Assembly (NCBI RefSeq): GCF_016917355.1 | Contig: NZ_CP070304.1 | Coordinates: forward strand, 2,976,001 to 3,040,000 | Reading direction: 5' to 3' | Source of the DNA: Glaciimonas sp. PAMC28666 | Lineage (GTDB): Bacteria; Pseudomonadota; Gammaproteobacteria; Burkholderiales; Burkholderiaceae_D | Length of the DNA: 64,000 bases | Shown: one piece after another, positions 41,678 through 50,925 of the stretch | How positions within the stretch are numbered: the first letter of the stretch is position 1 | Layout: every line of letters starts with the position of its first letter | Position numbers and translations under genes: made by a program | The notes under the pieces: model-generated | What the model was told of the DNA's origin: nothing | Seen by the model: the letters and a program-made list of their open reading frames with translations, nothing else | The model's database searches: none

Positions 41678-43427
41678 GCTGATATAAACGGAAACGTTCG
41701 TCTCTATCAGAAGGACGTCGACCGGTCCAAAGTAATTTCCAGCGCCCGCTAAACGCACGTTTGAGCGCTGCGTCGTCCGATTTGGTGTTGTTATTGTCTT
41801 GATATAGCAATATATCGCAACGTTCCTGGCTCAACTGGGAAAATGGTACGTTACCAAAATAGGCGAATGAAGCGCGCTGTGCAGGGCCGACATTGGTGTC
41901 GACACATTGTTTCACCGTCGGTAAATGGTCGTTAATTTGTTCGGCAACGCCAGCGTAACTTTTACCGTAATTGATCCACGGTAACCAGAGCGTCATCAGG
42001 AGCAACCAGCACAGTACAACACCGCCTGAAGATAAAACAACGGCACGCCAGAGCACTGCAGGCCGTCTGGAAAGGCGCCAGTTAACCAGCAATATCCAGC
42101 AGATGGAACCGAGAATGGCGAGGACCACTGCGGTCATATTAAAGCCTGGTTTGAAACCGGGTGCCAGCTTGTAGGCGTTTTTGGCGATTTGGGCGGGCCA
42201 GCCGGTTTCCTTGGCGATCCAGCCGATCCAGATGAACGCTGCGCACGTGCTGAGCGTCATTACTGCGAACCAGTCAACTGCGTTGATCGCGCCGCGCTTC
42301 ATCGTCGGCAGGCCAAACGCGGCCAGAATAACCAGCGCCGGTAACAGTGGCAATAACACGCCTTCATCCGGTCTTGGTATGAGCAAAATCATGACGCTCA
42401 AGCTGATTAAAAATGCCAGAGGTAACGCAATATGGAGCGCATGCCGTTGTTGACGCCAGGCGTAAATAGCCCAACCAGCGTAAGGCCATGCCGGCCATGC
42501 AAACCAGATGCCATATTTAATGAAATAGGCGAACGCATGCAGGGTCGGCCAGCCGAATTGTTTGAGATTTTGAGCCTGCCAAAAAGCGAAATCATTCCCC
42601 TCTGGAAGCATAAAATATCCAGCCGCGAACCAGGCGCCGCTAACAATGATGGCGGCGGGAAGGGTCACTAATAATAAATGTGTTGCGAGAGACTTTTGAC
42701 GTAGCAGGGCAAAGCTAATTAAACCCAGGAAGATGGCGACCGGTACGCCCCAACCCCGTGTCAGTGTCAATAATCCTAGCGCTATGCCAAGTAATGCGGC
42801 GCTATGAATGGGGGAGTAAGTCTTATTTGAGGCGTTATTTTCCGCACCGGAAGGCGGGGTATCGAACAGGCGGACGGCGAGGTAGATCGCGTAGGCGACC
42901 AGCGACATCTGTAAACTTTTTGCGGTGGTTTCGTGACTGTGGAGCAGCAAGCCGAGACAGCCGAGATAGATGAGAAAAGCGCCATCTGCTAGTGTGCGGC
43001 CGAAGTCTCGGGGTTCTGGTTGACCGCCAAACGCCAGACGCAGCGGCTGCGCTTCGTTCCTGCGGCCGAGCAGATACGTGGCGTACCACACCGACAGCGA
43101 GCCAACCAAAAAGAAAATGATGGTAGAAAAACGTGCGGCCAGCGGATCACCCAGCAACCACCCAAATAACTTGATGCAGATAGCCCCAACCCAGTAGGTT
43201 AAAGGGCTTTCTCCTGGCATTGGCAAACCGGCGATTTGCGGCGCCAGCCACGTGCTGAGGCTGCCGTGCGCCATGGTCCACATGATGCCGAAACTCGACG
43301 CATCGTCATTTTTCCACGGGTCGCGACCGAACAAGCCCGGCAATATATAGAGAAGGCCAAGCGCCCATAATCCCCAACGCGGCAATGCACTGGTAGCAGA
43401 AGCGGGAAGACGGACTGGCTTCATCAC
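41664..43427 (-). CDS. ArnT/PMT-like membrane glycosyltransferase (GT-C fold)
   Basis: 587 residues. The N-terminus GLWALGLLYILPGLFGRDPWKNDDA has the first periplasmic loop acidic pair (DD) of GT-C enzymes, and GESPLTYWVGAICIKLFG follows. About 11-12 membrane segments, then a C-terminal soluble domain from about residue 500. Relatives such as ArnT move an aminoarabinose or other sugar from undecaprenyl phosphate to lipid A or protein. The acceptor here is not known. Its last codons overlap the MATE gene. Confidence 0.8.
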   Translation of the reverse strand: MMKPVRLPASATSALPRWGLWALGLLYILPGLFGRDPWKNDDASSFGIMWTMAHGSLSTWLAPQIAGLPMPGESPLTYWVGAICIKLFGWLLGDPLAARFSTIIFFLVGSLSVWYATYLLGRRNEAQPLRLAFGGQPEPRDFGRTLADGAFLIYLGCLGLLLHSHETTAKSLQMSLVAYAIYLAVRLFDTPPSGAENNASNKTYSPIHSAALLGIALGLLTLTRGWGVPVAIFLGLISFALLRQKSLATHLLLVTLPAAIIVSGAWFAAGYFMLPEGNDFAFWQAQNLKQFGWPTLHAFAYFIKYGIWFAWPAWPYAGWAIYAWRQQRHALHIALPLAFLISLSVMILLIPRPDEGVLLPLLPALVILAAFGLPTMKRGAINAVDWFAVMTLSTCAAFIWIGWIAKETGWPAQIAKNAYKLAPGFKPGFNMTAVVLAILGSICWILLVNWRLSRRPAVLWRAVVLSSGGVVLCWLLLMTLWLPWINYGKSYAGVAEQINDHLPTVKQCVDTNVGPAQRASFAYFGNVPFSQLSQERCDILLYQDNNNTKSDDAALKRAFSGRWKLLWTGRRPSDRDERFRLYQRVGN

Positions 43428-43732
43428 GATATGGCTTTATGAGAATAGTAAGTTGGGGGGAGTATTGTGCCGCAAAAACGCCACAGGGCACAGAGTATCA
43501 GGCACAAAGTCTTTAGCAATTATAACGATTCAACCGCTTGGTGACGGTTCACTTACGATCGCTTACGTTTAGCCAGACACCGCACAGTCTTAGTCAAGGC
43601 GTCCTGATATCGCCGAGGCATTTCCCGGTTTGGTGACAGAGAGCGCGTACATGGAACTGAAAATCCGGGGCCAAAAATTGAAAAAGGCAGCTATGGCTGC
43701 CTTTTTTTAAACTTCGAATGCGCTGATGGGAA
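43428..43732. other. 305-nt gap holding the rpmE2 terminator
   Basis: Besides the terminator at 43681-43706 and the expected arnT-like promoter on the minus strand, I see no gene or repeat. Confidence 0.4.
43681..43706 (-). terminator. Bidirectional-looking terminator after rpmE2
   Basis: AAAAAGGCAGC (43681-43691) pairs with GCTGCCTTTTT (43696-43706) around TATG. It lies 27 nt past the rpmE2 stop and has T-runs on both strands. Confidence 0.85.
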
Positions 43733-44002
43733 TTAACCTGCAGCGACCGATGTTTTCGAACCAACGGTACCGAATTTCTTACGGAATTTATCAACGCGAC
43801 CAGCTGTATCAACGATTTTATGTTGACCAGTGTAGAACGGGTGCGATTCCGAAGAAACTTCAATCTTCACTAAAGGATAGTCTTTACCTTCGAAGTTTGC
43901 TGTTTCGCGTGTTTGAATTGTAGAACGTGTGACGAATTTGAAATCGCAAGACATGTCCTGGAACAAAACTTCACGATAATTTGGGTGAATGCCGTCTTTC
44001 AT
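43733..44002 (-). CDS. rpmE2: 50S ribosomal protein L31, type B
   Basis: 89 residues, beginning [20 protein letters not shown], with [21 protein letters not shown] near the C-terminus. It lacks the zinc-binding cysteines of type A L31 (only one Cys), so it is the zinc-independent form, a component of the large ribosomal subunit. Family knowledge: such paralogues can be Zur-controlled, but I see no clear Zur box. Position downstream of rho is common in Burkholderiales, here with a symporter gene between. Confidence 0.95.
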   Translation of the reverse strand: MKDGIHPNYREVLFQDMSCDFKFVTRSTIQTRETANFEGKDYPLVKIEVSSESHPFYTGQHKIVDTAGRVDKFRKKFGTVGSKTSVAAG

Positions 44003-44214
44003 TGTTGCCTCTTAAAATTCGGTAGCCAATCGTCACTTCGTCGGTCGCCATGCTTCTTGACCCGATTGTCGATCACTTGCCAAGGTGGAAAACACGCGAT
44101 TATACAGTAAAACTGTAAGTTATCAGTGGATTCTGTCGCTGAAGGGATTTGCAGGGCCAACTTGCAACAAAATGCCGCCAGCCCTGCAGTGCTAAAAACC
44201 GTACTGTTTTTGGA

Positions 44215-45513
44215 TTAAGCCGATGCTTTTACTGCAGCAGTTTGTTGATTCCCGCTTTTCCGGTATAGGACCAGCGTGGCGATCAAGCCACACACGGCGG
44301 CAAAGCTCATCCATAGACCGGGCGCGGCTTTGTTACCGGTCATTTGGATCAAGCCGGTTGCAATCGCGGGTGTAAATCCACCAAAAATCGCGGTGGCGAG
44401 ACTATACGCCAGAGAGAACCCAACAGTTCGCACGTCCACCGGCATAACTTCGGTCAGGGCTACAACCATCGCGCCGTTGTAACTTGCATACAAGAACGAC
44501 AACCATAGTTCAACGATCAACATCCGTTCGAAGCTCGGTGCTGCCACCAACCAGGATAATGTCGGATACGCAGTGAGGATGGTCAAAACAGTGAACACCA
44601 GCAGCAATGGGCGACGACCAACGCGATCAGATAATGCGCCCATGATTGGGAGCCAGATAAAATTGGATATGCCAACGCAGAACGTGACGATCAATGCGTC
44701 TGTCGTGCTAAGTTTCAAGACTGATTTACCGAACGTCGGGGTGTAGATCGTGATCAGATAGAACGAGACCGTTGTCATTGAAACTAACATCATGCCCGCC
44801 ACGACGATGCCCCAGTTGTCGCCCATAGAGCGCAAAATTTCGCGCATATTCGGCTTCTTCTTGCGGGCCAAAAACTCTTCTGTTTCTTGCAAAGAACGGC
44901 GTATCACAAACAACACCGGCACAATCATGCAGCCGACGAAGAACGGAATGCGCCAGCCCCAGGCAGCGATTTGTGCTGGCTCAAGCCATACTTGAAGACC
45001 ATAACCCAGTGCCGCAGCGACGATGATAGCGACTTGTTGGCTGGCTGATTGCCAGCTGACATAGAAACCCTTGCGACCGGGCGTTGCCATTTCCGACAGA
45101 TAGACAGAGACTCCGCCAAGCTCAACGCCAGCCGAAAAACCCTGCAGCAGACGTCCAACCAATACCAGAAACGGTGCCAGATAGCCGATAGTAGCGTAGC
45201 CGGGGACGAAGGCAATTAGCATGGTGCCGACTGCCATAAATGCCAAGGTGACGATCAGGCCCTTGCGGCGACCAATGCGGTCAACATAGGCACCCAGAAC
45301 GATTGCGCCCAATGGACGCATTAAAAACCCTGCGCCAAAGGTCATGAAGGTGAGCATCAGCGACGCGAATTCATCACTCGCTGGGAAGAACGTCTTTGCG
45401 ATGTGTGTTGCGTAGAACCCAAAAAGGAAAAAATCGAACATTTCCATGAAATTACCGCTGGTAACGCGCAAGACGGTACCGAATTTCGATGGACTGGACT
45501 GGTTGGTTGTCAT
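44215..45513 (-). CDS. citA: Citrate-proton symporter, MHS family of MFS
   Basis: 432 residues from the ATG at 45513, which has GGCGGA upstream; the frame extends to 45588 but that tail is not family-like. It closely follows the CitA pattern: [59 protein letters not shown] and [19 protein letters not shown]. Twelve membrane segments; H+-coupled uptake of citrate or a similar tricarboxylate. It stands between rho and rpmE2 with its own long upstream region. Confidence 0.9.
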   Translation of the reverse strand: MTTNQSSPSKFGTVLRVTSGNFMEMFDFFLFGFYATHIAKTFFPASDEFASLMLTFMTFGAGFLMRPLGAIVLGAYVDRIGRRKGLIVTLAFMAVGTMLIAFVPGYATIGYLAPFLVLVGRLLQGFSAGVELGGVSVYLSEMATPGRKGFYVSWQSASQQVAIIVAAALGYGLQVWLEPAQIAAWGWRIPFFVGCMIVPVLFVIRRSLQETEEFLARKKKPNMREILRSMGDNWGIVVAGMMLVSMTTVSFYLITIYTPTFGKSVLKLSTTDALIVTFCVGISNFIWLPIMGALSDRVGRRPLLLVFTVLTILTAYPTLSWLVAAPSFERMLIVELWLSFLYASYNGAMVVALTEVMPVDVRTVGFSLAYSLATAIFGGFTPAIATGLIQMTGNKAAPGLWMSFAAVCGLIATLVLYRKSGNQQTAAVKASA

Positions 45514-45942
45514 GTTTTTCCGCCAGAAAAATAAAATTTGAAGAATAGAATTGTCGTTTCGCCCGAGATGAGGGTTTAGCCGAGGCACAAAAATGTGCGT
45601 TCTCGATCTACGATGTTCAAGATGTTGTCACATTACTATCTCTAGACTGGATCGAAAAGGTGGTTGCGAATTTTTTGAGTGCCTAAAGTTGTATATTTGT
45701 TAATTATTATAAGGGTGGTGATACTCGCCACAATTCTGTTCTTATCGGATGATTATGTCTAGAGCCAATCGAAAAATTGCGCGGGTAAAAAGACGAAATC
45801 TCATTCCCCGCTAATCTTTCGCCGCCTCGAAAACAAAATCCATTTGTGACCGCCAGGTACAAAGAAGGTCTGACACGCTTGCACGGGTCAGACCTTCTTT
45901 TTTAAAATTCAACAACGGCTTCGGATTAGCTAATCGGCTTGA
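45514..45942. other. 429-nt gap between rho and citA
   Basis: Contains the hairpin terminator at 45861-45900 next to rho and an AT-rich stretch (45680-45720) that may hold the citA promoter on the minus strand. No gene is supported. Confidence 0.4.
45861..45906. terminator. Terminator hairpin downstream of rho
   Basis: A 14-bp perfect stem, AAAGAAGGTCTGAC (45861-45874) with GTCAGACCTTCTTT (45887-45900). The T-run is longer on the plus strand, but the hairpin sits 43 nt past the rho stop and should end its transcript. Confidence 0.75.
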
Positions 45943-47205
45943 TTAATTGCCGCGACGCATCATGTCAAAGAATTCCAGATTGGTCTTGGTCGACTTGATT
46001 TTGTCGAGAATAAATTCCATCGCTTCGATTTCATCCATGCTGTAGAGCAACTTGCGCAAGACCCAGATTTTTTGCAGCTGATCTGGCTTGATCAATAATT
46101 CTTCGCGGCGAGTACCCGATTTGTTCAAGTTGATCGACGGATAAACGCGCTTCTCGGCAAGGCGGCGTTCAAGGTGGACTTCCATATTGCCGGTACCTTT
46201 GAACTCCTCATAAATCACATCGTCCATGCGGCTACCGGTCTCGATAAGCGCCGTCGCGATGATGGTCAGCGATCCGCCTTCCTCGATGTTACGGGCTGCG
46301 CCAAAAAAGCGCTTCGGACGTTGCAACGCATTCGCATCCACACCACCGGTCAGCACCTTGCCGGAGGCAGGGATCACGGTATTGTAGGCACGTGCCAGTC
46401 GGGTGATCGAATCCAGCAAAATCACCACGTCTTTTTTCATTTCGACCAGGCGCTTGGCTTTTTCCAGCACCATTTCAGCAACCTGAACGTGCCGTGTGGC
46501 AGGCTCGTCGAATGTCGAGGCAACGACTTCGCCGCGCACTGACCGTTGCATTTCGGTCACTTCTTCCGGACGTTCGTCGATCAGCAAGACGATCATCACA
46601 GTGTCAGGATGATTGGTTGTAATCGCATGTGCGATGTGTTGCAGCATGACCGATTTACCGGACTTTGGCGAAGCCACCAGCAGACCGCGCTGACCCTTGC
46701 CGATCGGCGCTATCATATCGATGATGCGGCCCGTAATATTTTCTTCACCGCGCATGTCGCGCTCTAGTGGAAGAGGTTTATTCGGGTGCAGCGGTGTCAG
46801 GTTTTCAAACAGAATACGGTGCTTGGAGGCTTCTGGTGATTCGCCGTTGACCTTGTCAACCTTGACCAGAGCGAAATAGCGTTCGCCATCTTTCGGAGTG
46901 CGGACTTCGCCTTCAATCGAGTCACCGGTGTGCAGATTGAAACGTCGAATTTGTGAGGGCGAAATATAAATGTCGTCGGTGGACGCCATGTAACTGGCGT
47001 CGGGCGAGCGCAGAAAGCCAAAACCATCAGGCAGGACTTCAAGAGCGCCGTCGCCAAAAATTTGTTCTCCTGATTTCGCACGTTTTTTCAAAATAGCGAA
47101 CATCAGTTCTTGTTTGCGCAAGCGCGCTGCGTTATCGATGTCTAAGCCAATTGCCATTTCTAGCAGTGCTGAGACGTGTAGCGCCTTTAATTCGGATAAA
47201 TGCAT
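45943..47205 (-). CDS. rho: Transcription termination factor Rho
   Basis: 420 residues, standard length. N-terminal Rho helical segment ([18 protein letters not shown]), RNA-binding cold-shock-like domain with [23 protein letters not shown], then the RecA-type ATPase with P-loop ASPKSGKS (residues 178-185) and [11 protein letters not shown]. It is a hexameric RNA helicase that releases transcripts. trxA lies upstream on the same strand, an arrangement conserved in proteobacteria. Confidence 0.98.
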   Translation of the reverse strand: MHLSELKALHVSALLEMAIGLDIDNAARLRKQELMFAILKKRAKSGEQIFGDGALEVLPDGFGFLRSPDASYMASTDDIYISPSQIRRFNLHTGDSIEGEVRTPKDGERYFALVKVDKVNGESPEASKHRILFENLTPLHPNKPLPLERDMRGEENITGRIIDMIAPIGKGQRGLLVASPKSGKSVMLQHIAHAITTNHPDTVMIVLLIDERPEEVTEMQRSVRGEVVASTFDEPATRHVQVAEMVLEKAKRLVEMKKDVVILLDSITRLARAYNTVIPASGKVLTGGVDANALQRPKRFFGAARNIEEGGSLTIIATALIETGSRMDDVIYEEFKGTGNMEVHLERRLAEKRVYPSINLNKSGTRREELLIKPDQLQKIWVLRKLLYSMDEIEAMEFILDKIKSTKTNLEFFDMMRRGN

Positions 47206-47337
47206 AGTATATGAGTATCCCGGGGTGGGAATTGTCTGGTGGGGGAGGGAACTTCGTGGTGTGAGTAGTATCTTGCTTGTACTGTGTCTCTACTTTACGC
47301 GTACTTTAATTGTACTTTGTCTCTGAAAATATAAGCG

Positions 47338-47355
47338 GCGGTGCGGGCGCACCGC
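47338..47355 (-). terminator. Possible trxA terminator or processing hairpin
   Basis: GCGGTGC (47338-47344) pairs with GCACCGC (47349-47355) around GGGC. On the minus strand the following bases are T-rich but interrupted, so termination strength is uncertain. Confidence 0.45.
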
Positions 47356-47376
47356 TGCCATGACATACAGTTTACA

Positions 47377-47703
47377 TCAAATATTGCTATCGATGAACGA
47401 TGTTAGCTGACCTTTTGCTAACGCACCGACTTTTTGAGCTGCCGCAACACCGTTTTTGAACAGAATCAGGGTTGGAATACCGCGGATTCCGAACTTTGCA
47501 GGGACTGCCTGATTTGAATCTACGTCCATCTTTGCAATCAGGATTTTGCCGTCGTATTCCTTGGCGACTTCTTCCAGAATTGGTGCAATCATTTTGCAGG
47601 GACCACACCATTCGGCCCAGAAATCGACCAATACAGGTTTGTCTGATTTAAGAACATCTAGTTCAAAGGATGCATCGGTAATGTGTTTAATGTTTTCGCT
47701 CAT
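47377..47703 (-). CDS. trxA: Thioredoxin 1
   Basis: 108 residues, the classic length, with the redox site WCGPC (Cys33 and Cys36) in [12 protein letters not shown] and the cis-proline loop [11 protein letters not shown]. Cytoplasmic disulfide reductase. Divergent from addB, upstream of rho. Confidence 0.98.
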   Translation of the reverse strand: MSENIKHITDASFELDVLKSDKPVLVDFWAEWCGPCKMIAPILEEVAKEYDGKILIAKMDVDSNQAVPAKFGIRGIPTLILFKNGVAAAQKVGALAKGQLTSFIDSNI

Positions 47704-48147
47704 GGTTTCCTCTGGAAGAGGGAAAAAGAATTAATGTGTGCCAAGTCAACTGATCTAATTCACCTGGATGGCTGCCTGCGTTGGATCCCGCATTGGAACC
47801 CTATTCTAATGAATAAGTGGGGATGCCGTGCGAGACTTCAAGTTTTAAGGGTGCGATTAGAGGTGTTGCGGCGGGAAGTGTAATAAATCATAACCGATTT
47901 TAATGATGAGAGGAGATTGTGATCTTATTTTTTGCTTTATTTTTACGTAAATTTGCCGATTGCTCGCATAAAATGCAAAACAGTTGTTGCAAAAAGAAGC
48001 TGCGCGGCAGATTTATTGCTCTGGCCGGGACGCTGCCTGAATTTGCGATTAGCGCAGAAAAGCGACCAAGCCAGTCGTTTTATCGCCGGTCTTCTCTCAT
48101 TCCGACAGCCTTTCAGGTTTCCTTCATCCCCTTATTTTGTGAGTCTA
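47704..48147. other. 444-nt divergent region between trxA and addB
   Basis: The addB frame stays open through much of this stretch (from 47932) but the extra 72 residues look unlike the family, so I place the start at 48148. Promoters for trxA and addB should lie here; none is obvious. Confidence 0.35.
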
Positions 48148-50925
48148 ATGTTGTCTAGCTCCTTTTTGCAGTCCCGTTTGACGCAGCACGCTATTCCACC
48201 TTCGAACGGATTTTGGCCGGAGGTGGCGCGGGTTTTATCGACAGCCTCACGTGAAACCGGTTGCGAAAATAATCGTGATCTGTCTGGTTGGCGAGTGATA
48301 GTTCCAGCATTTGCACACGCGCATTTATTAAAGGGCGCGTTGGGGGCGATGCTGCCGGGTGCATTTATACCTCCGCGCATCAATACCCTTTCAGCGCTGC
48401 TGGACACCTTGCCACCGGCGCAGAATGCACCCACCGCGAGTTCTGGCAGTGAACGCTTGATGCGTTTGTATTCGGAATTACGTCAGCACGCATGGTTGAA
48501 AAAAATATTTACCGCACGCAGGAATACCGATCTGTTACCGCTGGCCCAAACGCTGCTTTCCCTGTCTGACGAATTGACCCAGGCATTACTGCCATCGATG
48601 CAGAATGCCAGCGACGCTGCGGCGCGGTGGCAGGCGGCACTTGAGCAGTTGACACCAAGTTCGCGCCAGCTTCTTTCCGACGAGACGCAACTGGTGTGGT
48701 CGATCTGGAAAAGTCAGCTTGACGGCGATGACGCGCTTGCAGTGCGTTTTGAACAGATGCTGCAATTTGCGGCACAGGCGAACGCGCCGCTAGCATGGAT
48801 CAGTTCTGTCGAACCGGAACCAATGGAGCGTGCGTTCCTGCATGCCTATGCGCAACGTCAGCCAGTTTTGCTCATAACGCTGGACTGGCAGGCTGGTGCC
48901 CTTGCTTCGGCCTATGCCATAGCGTGGCCGGAGTTAATTGAGGCCGCCGCAGAAGATGAGAATTCGGTCAGCGCGCCTCCCGACGATCTCTTTGCTTCGC
49001 CTGAGTTCAATGTGACGCTGCCGTCCGGTATCGCCCTGTGTCCGACCCAAAGCATCGAAGATGAGGCAGTACAAGGCGCGCAAACGGTACTGGACTGGTT
49101 GCAGGCAGGAAAAATGCAACTGGCAATTGTGGCGCAAGATCGCGTTGTTGCGCGCCGAATACGTGCGTTGCTGGAGCGGGCGCAGGTTCACGTTGCCGAC
49201 GAGACCGGCTGGAAATTGTCGACGACCCGCGCCGCATCGGCCATCGCAGCCTGGTTTGATCTGGTGACTCAGCGCGGTGAAACAACTGCTTTGCTGGATT
49301 TTTTGAAATCACCTTTTGTGCTGACTGATCTTGGCGATAAGCCGGCGCAGGTGATGGCAATCGAAGTTGCGCTGCGACGCGCCAATGTTCTCGGCGAATG
49401 GAATAGTGTCATTCATGCGCTGACTGATCTTCCTGAGGCGCAGAACACTGTCGCCCGGCTGGCGCAGCAGGCCAACCTATACGCTGGTCGTAAAACGTTG
49501 CGCGGCTGGATCAATACAGGCGCTGCGCTGGACGCGCTCGGTATGACCGCTGCGCTGACCGCCGACCCCGCCGGTCAGCAAGTGTTATTGATGTTGCATA
49601 ATATCGCTGGCGAGGAGGCACCGGAGCGTGGCGACGAAAGTGCAGATACGTTATTTTCATTCCCGGAGTGGCGCGCCCTGGTTAACCTGCAAATGGATGA
49701 GACCAGCTTCATCAGTCCCGCCAGCGACCGCCGTGTGGTCATGTTGCCGCTGAATGGCGCTCGCTTGCGTCACTTTGATGCTGTATTGCTGGTAGGAGCG
49801 GACAGCAGTCATCTTCCGTCGCAGCCCCAAGAAACGCTGTTCTTTGCGAATACGGTACGACGCGAGCTGGATCTGGCGACCCGTGAGAGCCGTCAACGTC
49901 AGCAAATGCGCGATGTAGCGGAACTGCTGGCAATGAATCCGCTGGTGGTATTGTCCTGGCAAGCCCATCAAGATGGCGAACCTAATCCCGCCAGTCCCTG
50001 GATTGAGCGCCTGCAACTGACACTCGCGCAATCGGGAGCAGCCGCGTTACCACGCCATCGTGCAATGATCGCCGAGCGCAATCTGATGGCGATACCGGCA
50101 GCCATGCCAGCGCCGGTTGCGGGCGGTTTGCGACCGGCGCGTCTGTCGTCCAGTGGCTACAATAGTTTCGTCTCTTGTCCCTATCAATTTTTTGCCCAGC
50201 GGATGCTGCGCCTGACTTCGTTAGACGAGCTATCGGACATGCCGGAGAAGCGCGACTACGGAGGCTGGCTCCACGAAATCCTGGAGACTTATCACGAAAC
50301 CATTCGCGATCAGTCCAGCTCGAATCAAGATGACGCGTATGATCAGCGCGTGGCAATATTGGTGGACATCTCTAAACAATTATTTGACAAAGTCATCGCC
50401 AAAAATGCGGCTGCGCTAGGGTTTTATGCCCGTTGGCAAAAAGTGATTTCAGCTTATGTAGTATGGGCCAATGAACGCGAAGCGAATGGTTGGCACTTCG
50501 TCTTTGGTGAACAGGCTTATGAAAAACTGATCCAGTTGCGAAGCGGCGAACTGACGTTACATGGGCGCATTGACAGAATTGATGAAAACGAAGCGGGTGA
50601 GCGCGCGGTGCTGGATTACAAGTCCAACAGTGTGGTGGTGTTAAACAAGAAATTGAAAGACCACGAAGATCACCAATTGGCCTTTTACGGCCTTTTATCA
50701 GACGTGCCGGTAGACGCAGCACATTACGTGGCGCTGGAAACCACCAAGGACAAAATCGGCGACGTCGCTGCGCAAGATTATGAAGAGGCGAAACGAATGT
50801 TGGAAGTGCACATCAAGGACACAATGCAGGCAATTTCCGATGGCGCTCCCTTGGTTGCCAATGGCACCGAATCAGTGTGCCAATATTGTGATGTGCGTGG
50901 CTTATGCCGTAAGGGAGCGTGGTAA
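48148..50925 (+). CDS. addB: AddB-like subunit of a double-strand break repair helicase-nuclease
   Basis: 925 residues from ATG 48148. The N-terminal helicase-like part has no Walker A motif, as in many proteobacterial AddB proteins. The C-terminal PD-(D/E)XK nuclease shows GRIDRIDEN (Asp809/Asp812) and LDYKS (Asp823, Lys825). Four cysteines, Cys677 (SCPYQFF) and Cys911, Cys914, Cys920 (CQYCDVRGLC), match the C...CxxCx5C iron-sulfur staple of AddB. It works with AddA to process DNA ends for RecA loading. Its stop overlaps the addA start. Confidence 0.9.
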   Translation: MLSSSFLQSRLTQHAIPPSNGFWPEVARVLSTASRETGCENNRDLSGWRVIVPAFAHAHLLKGALGAMLPGAFIPPRINTLSALLDTLPPAQNAPTASSGSERLMRLYSELRQHAWLKKIFTARRNTDLLPLAQTLLSLSDELTQALLPSMQNASDAAARWQAALEQLTPSSRQLLSDETQLVWSIWKSQLDGDDALAVRFEQMLQFAAQANAPLAWISSVEPEPMERAFLHAYAQRQPVLLITLDWQAGALASAYAIAWPELIEAAAEDENSVSAPPDDLFASPEFNVTLPSGIALCPTQSIEDEAVQGAQTVLDWLQAGKMQLAIVAQDRVVARRIRALLERAQVHVADETGWKLSTTRAASAIAAWFDLVTQRGETTALLDFLKSPFVLTDLGDKPAQVMAIEVALRRANVLGEWNSVIHALTDLPEAQNTVARLAQQANLYAGRKTLRGWINTGAALDALGMTAALTADPAGQQVLLMLHNIAGEEAPERGDESADTLFSFPEWRALVNLQMDETSFISPASDRRVVMLPLNGARLRHFDAVLLVGADSSHLPSQPQETLFFANTVRRELDLATRESRQRQQMRDVAELLAMNPLVVLSWQAHQDGEPNPASPWIERLQLTLAQSGAAALPRHRAMIAERNLMAIPAAMPAPVAGGLRPARLSSSGYNSFVSCPYQFFAQRMLRLTSLDELSDMPEKRDYGGWLHEILETYHETIRDQSSSNQDDAYDQRVAILVDISKQLFDKVIAKNAAALGFYARWQKVISAYVVWANEREANGWHFVFGEQAYEKLIQLRSGELTLHGRIDRIDENEAGERAVLDYKSNSVVVLNKKLKDHEDHQLAFYGLLSDVPVDAAHYVALETTKDKIGDVAAQDYEEAKRMLEVHIKDTMQAISDGAPLVANGTESVCQYCDVRGLCRKGAW

